Positions 39,841 through 47,251 of a DNA stretch of 64,000 bases are shown piece after piece. This DNA comes from Acinetobacter sp. ANC 4178. Lineage in GTDB: Bacteria > Pseudomonadota > Gammaproteobacteria > Pseudomonadales > Moraxellaceae. Each line of letters opens with the position of its first letter. The stretch's first letter is position 1. The position numbers and the translations under genes were made by a program. The stretch lies in contig NZ_SJOD01000001.1 of assembly GCF_004331175.1 (NCBI RefSeq), positions 310,001 through 374,000 on the forward strand. Direction: 5' to 3'. Under the pieces are notes generated by a model, which was given only the letters and a program-made list of their open reading frames with translations, searched no databases and had not been told where the DNA came from.

Positions 39841-40851
39841 ATGCGTAACGATACACGTAAAAAGTTTAATCACTACATGGGCGAAGTTGCCCGCATTAAC
39901 GAAGTGGACAGTGCAGCGGTTCAGTTCACTGTTGCCCCGACACCTGCACAAAAGCTGGAAGAAAAGATTCAACTCTCTAGCGAATTTCTGGGTCGTATCA
40001 ATGTCATTGAAGTGGTTGAAGCGACAGGTCAAGCCATTGGTCTTTCTGTAAATAGCACCATTGCAGGTCGTACCGATACCACAGGTGATGCCAAACGTAA
40101 TCCATCCGATCCGACAGGTTTATCGGCAAATACCTATGCTTGTCAAAAAACAGACTTTGACATTGCCTTGCTCTATTCAAAAATTGATGCCTGGGCAAAG
40201 TTTGCCGACTTCCCTGAAAAATGGGCGGGTGCCTGTGCCAAAGCCATTGGTTTAGACCGCATCATGATTGGCTGGAATGGGACAAGCATTGCAGCAACCA
40301 CCAACCGCAACACCAATCCATTGCTGCAAGATGTCAACGAAGGCTGGCTACATAAAATTCGTACCCGTAGCCCTGAACGCAACATGACTGAAGTTGTAGT
40401 GGGTTCAGGAAAAATCACCATTGGTTCTTCTGGTGACTATAAAAACTTGGATGCCTTGGTCAAACAGTCAGTTGATAGCTTGATAGATGAAGTTCATCAA
40501 GATGCAACTGACCTTGTGGTGATTTGTGGTCGTTCATTATTGAACGATAAAAACTTTGCCATTTTGAACCAAGACCAAGACAACCAGAACACGCTTGCAG
40601 GTCAGGTTTTGGTAGGTCAAAAACAGATTGGTGGCTTACCTGCTGTTCGCGTTCCCTTCTTCCCAGACAATGCTTTCTTGATCACTTCTCTCGATAACCT
40701 GTCTATTTACTACCAAGAAGGTGGTAAACGTCGCTTTATTCGTGAAGAACCTGAGAAAAACCGTGTTGCAGACTATCAGTCAAGCAACGAAGACTATGTG
40801 ATTGAAGCCTATGAAAAAGTGGCTTTGGTTGAAAACATTGAAGTTCTGTAG
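39841..40851 (+). CDS. major capsid protein (P2 gpN family)
   Basis: 336 residues, near P2 gpN length. FNHYMGEVARINEV at the start, TDTTGDAKRNPSDPTGL (about 77-93) and the C-terminal DNLSIYYQEGGKRRFIREEPEKNR block are typical. HK97-like fold; the N-terminus is removed by gpO. Confidence 0.94.
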   Translation: MRNDTRKKFNHYMGEVARINEVDSAAVQFTVAPTPAQKLEEKIQLSSEFLGRINVIEVVEATGQAIGLSVNSTIAGRTDTTGDAKRNPSDPTGLSANTYACQKTDFDIALLYSKIDAWAKFADFPEKWAGACAKAIGLDRIMIGWNGTSIAATTNRNTNPLLQDVNEGWLHKIRTRSPERNMTEVVVGSGKITIGSSGDYKNLDALVKQSVDSLIDEVHQDATDLVVICGRSLLNDKNFAILNQDQDNQNTLAGQVLVGQKQIGGLPAVRVPFFPDNAFLITSLDNLSIYYQEGGKRRFIREEPEKNRVADYQSSNEDYVIEAYEKVALVENIEVL

Positions 40852-40858
40852 GTGATCT

Positions 40859-41542
40859 ATGAACCATGCACGTAATCACTACCTTCGCGTATTAGCAGAA
40901 AAATCTGCAAAGGCGGATGCCTTTGGAGCAACCCGCCAAGATGCTTCCGTTTACCTGCTTCAACTGGCCGAACTGAAAAACGATAAATCACTGCTTTCAC
41001 ACATTAAATCGGATGAAAGCCGTGCTGAAGCAAAAGCCAAATTGATTCCCAAATACCTGCCTTATGTCGAAGGTATTTTGGCTGCCAATCAAAAGGTGGA
41101 AGATGAAATTGTCACCACCATCATGCTGTGGTGTTTAGATGCTGGCATGTTTGACTTGGGCTTAAAAATTGCCGTGTTTGCTTTAGCACATGGTTTAGAT
41201 ATGCCTGATTCATTCAGTCGTGACACCCCAAGCATTGTGGCAGAAGAAATTGCCAATGCGGCTTTGAGCAAACTAAAAGCGGGCGATGTGTTTGATTTGA
41301 ACATATTGCTTCAAGCGGAACAGCTCACTGAAAGCTATGACCTGCACGACCCAATTCGCGCCAAGTTGTATTGCGCGATTGGCAAGATTTTCTTGTCTGT
41401 AGAGAACTATGTACCTGCGATTGAGTACATGAAAAAAGCCATTGCCAAGAAAGACAATGTCGGCTGTAAGCAAGACCTTGATCGTGCTGAAAAGCTCTTG
41501 GCCAAACAATTAGAGGAACAGCAAGCTGCTGCGTCTTCTTAA
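40859..41542 (+). CDS. terminase small/endonuclease subunit (P2 gpM family)
   Basis: 227 residues. P2 gpM-like YLPYVEGILA (about 62-71), VEDEIVTTIMLWCLDAGMFDLGLKIAVFALAHGL (about 80-113) and DPIRAKLYCAIG. It recognises cos and works with gpP. Starts eight bases after gpN. Confidence 0.92.
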   Translation: MNHARNHYLRVLAEKSAKADAFGATRQDASVYLLQLAELKNDKSLLSHIKSDESRAEAKAKLIPKYLPYVEGILAANQKVEDEIVTTIMLWCLDAGMFDLGLKIAVFALAHGLDMPDSFSRDTPSIVAEEIANAALSKLKAGDVFDLNILLQAEQLTESYDLHDPIRAKLYCAIGKIFLSVENYVPAIEYMKKAIAKKDNVGCKQDLDRAEKLLAKQLEEQQAAASS

Positions 41543-41559
41543 CCTGTGCCCCCCGCACC

Positions 41560-41623
41560 TGGTCGGCATGATGGGGATGACAGAACTTTTAAGTTGTTGT
41601 TCTGAACCATCATCCACCGACCA
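41560..41623 (+). other. long intercistronic hairpin between M and L
   Basis: TGGTCGG-c-ATGATGG (41560-41574) pairs with CCATCAT-cca-CCGACCA (41607-41623), ending just before the L ribosome site AGGAT. No T tract, so it is more likely an mRNA-processing or translation-control element than a terminator. Confidence 0.6.
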
Positions 41624-41631
41624 CCTAGGAT

Positions 41632-42090
41632 ATGACGATGACTGGTTTTAGCTTTAATGCCCCAACCACCACACCAGATGAGCTGATTGTGAATGATAGC
41701 TTCTTTCCCAATCTGAAATTGAACCTGATCCGCGAATCCGTGCGCTTAGATGGCAGTGTTTCTAATGCTCGCCTGAAAGATGCAGCAATTGCAGCCATAT
41801 TGGAAATTAATGACCAACTACGCTCACTAAAATTGAAAGCAGCAACTTTAAATGAACTTGCTACGTCCAATATCGATGGTAAACCCAACACAGAACTGTT
41901 GTATTTACGGGCAGTTCATTCAGCGATTGCCGCAGACATTAACGAAAAATATCGAAGCTATGACAGCACCAGTGATGGTCAGAAGCGGGCTGAACAATTA
42001 GCACCGACCATTGATGACCATCGACGAAACTTACGCTGGGCTATTCGGGACTTGTTGGGGACAAGTCGCTGTACTGTGGAATTGATATGA
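41632..42090 (+). CDS. head completion protein (P2 gpL family)
   Basis: 152 residues. DSFFPNLKLNLIRESVRLDGSVSNARLKDAAI (about 20-51) and the terminal HRRNLRWAIRDLLGTSRCTVELI fit P2 gpL, which closes the filled head. Start right after AGGAT; overlaps gene X by four bases (ATGA). Confidence 0.9.
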   Translation: MTMTGFSFNAPTTTPDELIVNDSFFPNLKLNLIRESVRLDGSVSNARLKDAAIAAILEINDQLRSLKLKAATLNELATSNIDGKPNTELLYLRAVHSAIAADINEKYRSYDSTSDGQKRAEQLAPTIDDHRRNLRWAIRDLLGTSRCTVELI

Positions 42091-42296
42091 AAAAAGTGAA
42101 GTCTGTTCAGGGGGACACGATTGATCTGATCTGCTGGCGTTATTACGGTCGGACTGCTGGTGTCACAGAAACTGTATTGGAATATAACCCTACTCTGGCT
42201 GAACAAGGACCAATACTCACGCTGGGCACAGAAGTGATTTTGCCTGATATCCCTACGCAACAGCAGACAACAAAAACAATTAACTTATGGGATTAA
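42087..42296 (+). CDS. tail protein X (LysM-like)
   Basis: 69 residues. GDTIDLICWRYYGRT (about 9-23), VLEYNPTLAEQG and the ending TINLWD match P2 gpX, a LysM-like tail protein. Its stop overlaps the first holin frame. Confidence 0.93.
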   Translation: MKKVKSVQGDTIDLICWRYYGRTAGVTETVLEYNPTLAEQGPILTLGTEVILPDIPTQQQTTKTINLWD

Positions 42297-42298
42297 GC

Positions 42299-42658
42299 AT
42301 GCCTGAACCAACTGCTACAACCACCACCGCAACAGCCCTCAGTCTAAGTGCTGTTTCCATTCTACCCTTTATTAACGGTAATGCCTTGCTGGGCGCTGTA
42401 TTGGGTGCTGCATTTATTGCGACTTATGAAAAAGACTTATCGGCATGGCAACGTTTACGCACCATGCTGCTTTCGACAGGTATTGGCTACTTACTTGCCC
42501 CTGAAATTACCAGTCGAACCTTTATCACCAGTGATGCCACTGCTGCCTTGATTGCATCGACCTTCTCTCTGTTCATTTTGGTGAAGGCCGTAGATTGGGT
42601 AAAGGCATCCAAACTTTCTGACATTTGGAAAACTTTTCGAGGTGGAGGTGCCTCATGA
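42299..42658 (+). CDS. putative holin 1
   Basis: 119 residues from the ATG at 42299; an ATG at 42287 inside gene X is the alternative. Three hydrophobic helices (about 17-45, 60-75, 84-102) and a basic C-terminus. Position just before a second holin and the endolysin marks it as part of the lysis cassette. Confidence 0.7.
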   Translation: MPEPTATTTTATALSLSAVSILPFINGNALLGAVLGAAFIATYEKDLSAWQRLRTMLLSTGIGYLLAPEITSRTFITSDATAALIASTFSLFILVKAVDWVKASKLSDIWKTFRGGGAS

Positions 42659-42927
42659 TCGAACTCTTATTTCAAACCATTGCTGTTTTAGCTTATCTCT
42701 TTTCTGGTGTTCGGATTATCTGCTTTAGTCGTGAAGAAACACCTTTTCACCGTGGCTATTCTTGGCTCGCAGCATTGTTGATTGCCTCATTCCTTGGGCA
42801 GTCTGTTCACATTCTTTTCTTTAAAGATCCTGTCACCCTATGGGATGCCATCTTCGCCATATTACTTGCCATGATTGTGCTACGTAGTCGCGGTAATGTT
42901 GCCAAACTGATCTGGAGTACATCATGA
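42655..42927 (+). CDS. putative 3-TM holin 2
   Basis: 90 residues, ATG overlapping the previous stop. Three membrane helices and the [24 protein letters not shown] region (about 16-39) resemble the three-helix phage holin family (phage_holin_3). It could form the hole or act as antiholin with holin 1. Overlaps the endolysin start. Confidence 0.75.
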   Translation: MIELLFQTIAVLAYLFSGVRIICFSREETPFHRGYSWLAALLIASFLGQSVHILFFKDPVTLWDAIFAILLAMIVLRSRGNVAKLIWSTS

Positions 42928-43778
42928 AATTATTAAAGTTTGGAAGTAAAGGTTCAGCCGTTTCTGAGCTACAGAGACTCCTGATTAAACAAGGTATGAG
43001 GGGAAAAAATAACAAGTCGCTATCTGTAGATGGTGATTTTGGTGAAAGCACTGAATATGCCGTGATTCAATTTCAGAAAAAAATCGGCATAAAAGTGGAT
43101 GGTATTGTTGGGAATGCAACATTGAATGCGCTCAAAGGGCTAGACCTTTCTAAACATCTAAAAGATGCAGACTTAACGGCTGGTGCAAAACGTCTAGATA
43201 TCCCTGAAATTGTCATTCGCGCAATTGCCGAAGTTGAAACACTTGGTGATGGTTACTTGCCTGATGGTCGACCAAAGATTCTGTTTGAACGTCACCGTAT
43301 GTATTTTTACCTCAACCAGAAATGTGGAAAAGACTTTGCTGACCAAATGATGAAGCAGTACCCCAATATCGTGAACACTCAGACTGGTGGCTATCATGGT
43401 AATGCGGCTGAATACACCCGTTTGGCTTTGGCCAAACAAATTGATGAAGACTGTGCCTTGATGTCTGCTTCTTGGGGACGTTTCCAATTGATGGGTGAAA
43501 ACTGGAAAGACCTTGGCTATTCATCTGTACAAGAATTTATCAAACAGCACTATCAAAGTGAAAGCCTACAGTTTGAAGCTTTTCTACGTTTCTGCGAGTT
43601 CAAGTCAGGTACGGTCGCTGGCAAAAAGTGGACTTTACTGGAGGCATTACGCCAGGAGAACTGGGATGCTGTATTTAGTCTGTATAACGGTCGCAATTAT
43701 AAAAAACTCGGCTATGACACCAAGTTTCTTCGCGTTATGAACCGCCTGGATCCTAGCTATCAGAGCAATGCAGCATGA
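42924..43778 (+). CDS. endolysin: peptidoglycan-binding plus N-acetylmuramidase
   Basis: 284 residues. N-terminal peptidoglycan-binding domain (about 5-72, [18 protein letters not shown] and [17 protein letters not shown]), then an N-acetylmuramidase domain (DUF3380 type, about 85-275) with [13 protein letters not shown] carrying the catalytic Glu, [10 protein letters not shown] and [12 protein letters not shown]. It degrades the cell wall at lysis. No signal peptide, so it depends on the holins. Confidence 0.9.
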   Translation: MKLLKFGSKGSAVSELQRLLIKQGMRGKNNKSLSVDGDFGESTEYAVIQFQKKIGIKVDGIVGNATLNALKGLDLSKHLKDADLTAGAKRLDIPEIVIRAIAEVETLGDGYLPDGRPKILFERHRMYFYLNQKCGKDFADQMMKQYPNIVNTQTGGYHGNAAEYTRLALAKQIDEDCALMSASWGRFQLMGENWKDLGYSSVQEFIKQHYQSESLQFEAFLRFCEFKSGTVAGKKWTLLEALRQENWDAVFSLYNGRNYKKLGYDTKFLRVMNRLDPSYQSNAA

Positions 43779-44305
43779 AAAAGCCCAATAACCTTCGAGA
43801 GTATTTGGTGAGCCATCTGAAGTTTCTTCAGGATAATCCAGACAAACTCAGCATGCATATTGAAAGCGGTCGCTATCGTTCTATCCTTGCCAACGGCTAC
43901 GGCATGGAAAGCATTTCACCAGTGAAGTTCATTATTCAGGACTTCACGGGGGATCCCGACTTGATTGCCTTTTTACTATTTCAATGGCTGCGGGTGAATC
44001 AGTCTGAATTGCTCGCCAATTTAGAGAAGAACAAGAATGCTGTGAAGTTTGAAGCTGAATTTCTGGACAATGACAAAGCCGATGTGATGTTTGAATTTGA
44101 GCTGACAGAACGTGTGATTATTAAAAAACAAGACAACGGCAGCTTCAATTTTTCTTATCCTGATGAACCTCAATATTCACCAGCATTGCCAGCGACCGAG
44201 TGTGAACTTGCCGATGAGCAAGGCAATATTTTAGCAACATGGACCAGTATTGACCCTTCTAATACTGTTGCACTTGAAATGCCTTTGGCAAAAAAACCTC
44301 AGTGA
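43775..44305 (+). CDS. tail completion protein (P2 gpR family)
   Basis: 176 residues. [23 protein letters not shown] at the start and [25 protein letters not shown] (about 50-74) fit P2 gpR. ATG overlaps the endolysin stop. The C-terminal part is longer than in P2. It finishes the tail for head joining. Confidence 0.88.
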   Translation: MKKPNNLREYLVSHLKFLQDNPDKLSMHIESGRYRSILANGYGMESISPVKFIIQDFTGDPDLIAFLLFQWLRVNQSELLANLEKNKNAVKFEAEFLDNDKADVMFEFELTERVIIKKQDNGSFNFSYPDEPQYSPALPATECELADEQGNILATWTSIDPSNTVALEMPLAKKPQ

Positions 44306-44313
44306 GTTAAACC

Positions 44314-44754
44314 ATGCGTGAAAACTTAGATGATTTGGTTAAATACCTGACACCATTACTGAATAAACTCAGTGATGGTGAGATGTCTAAACTGAATAAA
44401 AAAGTCGGTGCAGATTTGAGACAGAGCCAACAACAACGGATTGCGGCTCAACTTAATCCCGATGGTTCTAGCTATACTCCAAGACGGTTACGAGACGGTA
44501 AACGGATCCGTCGCAAGATGTTTACTAAATTACGTGCCCAACGATATTTTAGAAACTTTTCTAATGCCGAAAAGGTCAGTGTTGGTTTTTTAAGTAATGT
44601 GGTTTTTGTGGCTCGTATTCACCAAGAAGGTTTACGTGCTCGCGTCAGCCAAAATGGTCCATCAATTACCTACCCCAAACGTGAACTGTTGGGATTCACA
44701 GCAAGCGATATTCAGTTAATTGAAGACGCTGTGATGCGACATTTAAAGACTTAA
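44314..44754 (+). CDS. tail completion protein (P2 gpS family)
   Basis: 146 residues, basic. QSQQQRIAAQLNPDGSSYTPRR (about 31-52), RRKMFTKLRAQRYFR and the VARIHQEGLRARVS block match P2 gpS. Works with gpR in tail completion. Last gene before dyad 4. Confidence 0.9.
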   Translation: MRENLDDLVKYLTPLLNKLSDGEMSKLNKKVGADLRQSQQQRIAAQLNPDGSSYTPRRLRDGKRIRRKMFTKLRAQRYFRNFSNAEKVSVGFLSNVVFVARIHQEGLRARVSQNGPSITYPKRELLGFTASDIQLIEDAVMRHLKT

Positions 44755-44781
44755 CTTTGTCGCTAAAATGAAGAAGTTCTC

Positions 44782-44804
44782 TTTGTAGTATCCCCTCTTA
44801 CAAA
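44782..44804. promoter_or_regulatory. Ogr-type activator dyad 4 (baseplate operon)
   Basis: TTTGTA-GTATCCCCTCT-TACAAA (one spacer change), centre 56 bases before gene V. CTTAAC near 44830 is a possible -10. Confidence 0.7.
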
Positions 44805-44848
44805 ATGCCATTAATGCAAGACACGCAGCCTTAACGCAAAGTAGGCAC

Positions 44849-45478
44849 ATGAGTGCTGAAATCCATCGTCGCTTAGAAAATTTGATCCGTTTAGGTCGAA
44901 TTAAAAGCGTTACCCCTGCTAAACCTTTTCATACAGTCACTGTCGATCTAGGCGACATCGTGACTGATGAATTACGTCTATTCAATCTGCGTGCAGGTGC
45001 AGACCTTAGCCATGACTTACCCAGTATCAATGAAGAATGTGTGGTCTTTAGCCCTACGGGTGAGCTGACGCTCGGCATTGTTTTGGTGGGTTTAAATAAT
45101 GAAGCTTTTCCCACTCCGTCATTGAATCCCAACATCAAATTAAGAGTTTATGAAGATGGTGCCATGATCAGCTATGACACAGCCAACCATTCCTTACAGG
45201 CAATTCTTCCCAATGGCGGTACTGCCATTCTCACCGCAACTGGGGGCATCACCGTGAATGGTGACACCACCATCAATGGAAATCTGCAAGTGAATGGCAG
45301 CACCGCAATGACTGGCAATAACACCGTAGGCGGTAGCCAGCTCGTTCAAGGCAGCAGTCATTCTTCAGGTAACTTTAGTACCGAAGCCGATGTGAAAGCT
45401 GGAAGCATTAGCCTGAAAAATCATAAACATGGCGGGGTTCAAGCGGGTGGCTCTGATACAGGAGTATCCAAAGCATGA
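44849..45478 (+). CDS. baseplate spike (P2 gpV family)
   Basis: 209 residues. N-terminal OB-like part (about 1-95, NLIRLGRIKSVTPAK, CVVFSPTGELTLGIVL), then a beta-helix with NGDTTINGNLQVNGSTAMTG repeats, and a C-terminal HKHGGVQAGGSDTGVS tip of gpV type with a likely metal-binding His-x-His. It punctures the outer membrane. Overlaps W. Confidence 0.93.
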   Translation: MSAEIHRRLENLIRLGRIKSVTPAKPFHTVTVDLGDIVTDELRLFNLRAGADLSHDLPSINEECVVFSPTGELTLGIVLVGLNNEAFPTPSLNPNIKLRVYEDGAMISYDTANHSLQAILPNGGTAILTATGGITVNGDTTINGNLQVNGSTAMTGNNTVGGSQLVQGSSHSSGNFSTEADVKAGSISLKNHKHGGVQAGGSDTGVSKA

Positions 45479-45819
45479 TGTCGCGTGAAACTGGTCAAAG
45501 CCTTGATGTGATTCCCCACATCAAACAATCTATTCAGGACATTCTATTCACCCCAATTGGGAGTCGGGTTATGCGTCGTGAATATGGCTCCATGATTTTT
45601 AAACTGATTGACCAACCCTTTAATGATGCTGTCCGTCTGCAAGTCATGGCAGCCAGTGCTACAGCCATTATGACTTGGGAAGACCGAGTCAAACTGACCA
45701 GTGCCAAGTTTTCCAAAGCCGAAGATAGTCGCTTCCAGATTGACCTAGAAATGCAGCTCGTCGGTACAGATCAAACCAAGAAACTCTCTATTCCTTTAAA
45801 TTACGGGTCTTCGCTATGA
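45475..45819 (+). CDS. baseplate wedge (P2 gpW family)
   Basis: 114 residues. Gp25-like: QSIQDILFTPIGSRVMRREYGS (about 18-39) is the diagnostic stretch. Part of the baseplate wedge with gpJ. Overlaps gene J by four bases. Confidence 0.93.
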   Translation: MMSRETGQSLDVIPHIKQSIQDILFTPIGSRVMRREYGSMIFKLIDQPFNDAVRLQVMAASATAIMTWEDRVKLTSAKFSKAEDSRFQIDLEMQLVGTDQTKKLSIPLNYGSSL

Positions 45820-46721
45820 GTGTTGATTTTTCGCAATTGATTCAACCAGATATCATCGAAGAAATTGACTTTGAAGCTCTATATACCGAGCGTAAAGAAG
45901 CACTTATTCAGCTCTGGCCAAGCGAAGAGCAACCCTCTATTCGCCAAACACTGACACGTGAAAGTGAACCTCTGGTTAAACTGGTTCAAGAAAACTGTTA
46001 TCGGGAAATGATTTTACGGAATCGGATTAATCAGGCCGCTCGTGCCCTGTTATTGGCTTATGCAACAAAAAATGATTTAGACCAACTCGGCGCTAACTTC
46101 AATGTTAAACGTCTAGTTGTTTCTCCAGCCGATAATTCCACTACACCACCAACTGAAGCTGTCATGGAATCAGACGATGCTTTCCGTGAACGGATTCAAC
46201 TGGCTTTTGATACCTTATCCGTTGCAGGTCCTGAAGCTGCTTATAAAAAATTTGCGCGTGATGCCGATGGTCGTGTGGGTGATGTTTCAGTGGTTTCACC
46301 TCAACCTGCCTATGTCACTTTAACCATTTTACAAGCGGACTCTTTAACTGGAGCTGCTTCTCCAGAACTGATTCAAATTGTCACAAATGCGGTGACCGCA
46401 GAAGATGTCCGTCCTATTGGAGATCGGGTCACCGTTCAGTCGGCATCGATTGTTAACTATGCCATTAATGCCAAACTCTACATTGGTAAAGACCCAGAAG
46501 CGGCGACGCTGTTGCAACAAGCAATGGCTAATGTGACTGCCTATGCCACCAAACAAAAACGGCTCGGTCGTTCTATTCGTATATCTGCAATTTATGCAGC
46601 TTTACATATTAATGGAGTAAATCGAGTCGAGTTAATTAGTCCCCTTACCGATGTGGTATTAACGCCAGAACAAGCCTCTTATTGCACTAATATTTCAGTA
46701 ACGATCGGAGGGGTTGAATGA
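45816..46721 (+). CDS. baseplate wedge (P2 gpJ family)
   Basis: 301 residues. AATKNDLDQLGANFNVKRLV (about 85-104, first residues LLAY), SDDAFRERIQLAFDTLSVAGPEAAY and the terminal SPLTDVVLTPEQASYC are gpJ-like. Forms the wedge ring around the spike. Overlaps gene I. Confidence 0.93.
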   Translation: MSVDFSQLIQPDIIEEIDFEALYTERKEALIQLWPSEEQPSIRQTLTRESEPLVKLVQENCYREMILRNRINQAARALLLAYATKNDLDQLGANFNVKRLVVSPADNSTTPPTEAVMESDDAFRERIQLAFDTLSVAGPEAAYKKFARDADGRVGDVSVVSPQPAYVTLTILQADSLTGAASPELIQIVTNAVTAEDVRPIGDRVTVQSASIVNYAINAKLYIGKDPEAATLLQQAMANVTAYATKQKRLGRSIRISAIYAALHINGVNRVELISPLTDVVLTPEQASYCTNISVTIGGVE

Positions 46722-47248
46722 GCCAATTACTTCCTCCGAATAGCACTCAATTTGAGCGAAATGTCACAGCAGTCACATCACAAAATAGTGCATTACCCGT
46801 AGCAATCAAAACGCTGACATCAATTGATGACGCACCAGATTCATTCCTGTCTTTCCTTGCTTGGCAATATTCAGTCGACTCATGGGATACCAGTTGGCAA
46901 CCCTCTTTACAGCGTCAACTGATTAAAAAATCCTTTCGCCAACATCAAATCAAAGGTACTCGTCAGGCAGTTCGTGAAGTACTGGCACAGTTTGGCTATC
47001 AGTGCATTTTTAAAGAATGGTTTGAAGCCATACCGATGGGTACACCAGGAACTTTCACCTTAGAACTAGATCTCAATGGTCTGGAACTTACAGAAGATAC
47101 CTATGCCGAAGTGAATCGACTTGTAAAAGATGCAAAGCCTGCTAGTCGGCACCTCACCAATTTAGTTATTAACGTTCAACCCATCTGTATTCCGCGAGTT
47201 GCTGTCGGCACTCATGGCGCGGAAACAGTCACAATTTATGTCGAGTAG
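46718..47248 (+). CDS. baseplate/tail protein (P2 gpI family)
   Basis: 176 residues. FLAWQYSVDSWDTSWQPSLQR (about 46-66), KGTRQAVREVLAQFGY and the KPASRHLTNLVI region fit P2 gpI, which joins the tail fibre to the baseplate. Three bases before gene H. Confidence 0.93.
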   Translation: MSQLLPPNSTQFERNVTAVTSQNSALPVAIKTLTSIDDAPDSFLSFLAWQYSVDSWDTSWQPSLQRQLIKKSFRQHQIKGTRQAVREVLAQFGYQCIFKEWFEAIPMGTPGTFTLELDLNGLELTEDTYAEVNRLVKDAKPASRHLTNLVINVQPICIPRVAVGTHGAETVTIYVE

Positions 47249-47251
47249 AAT

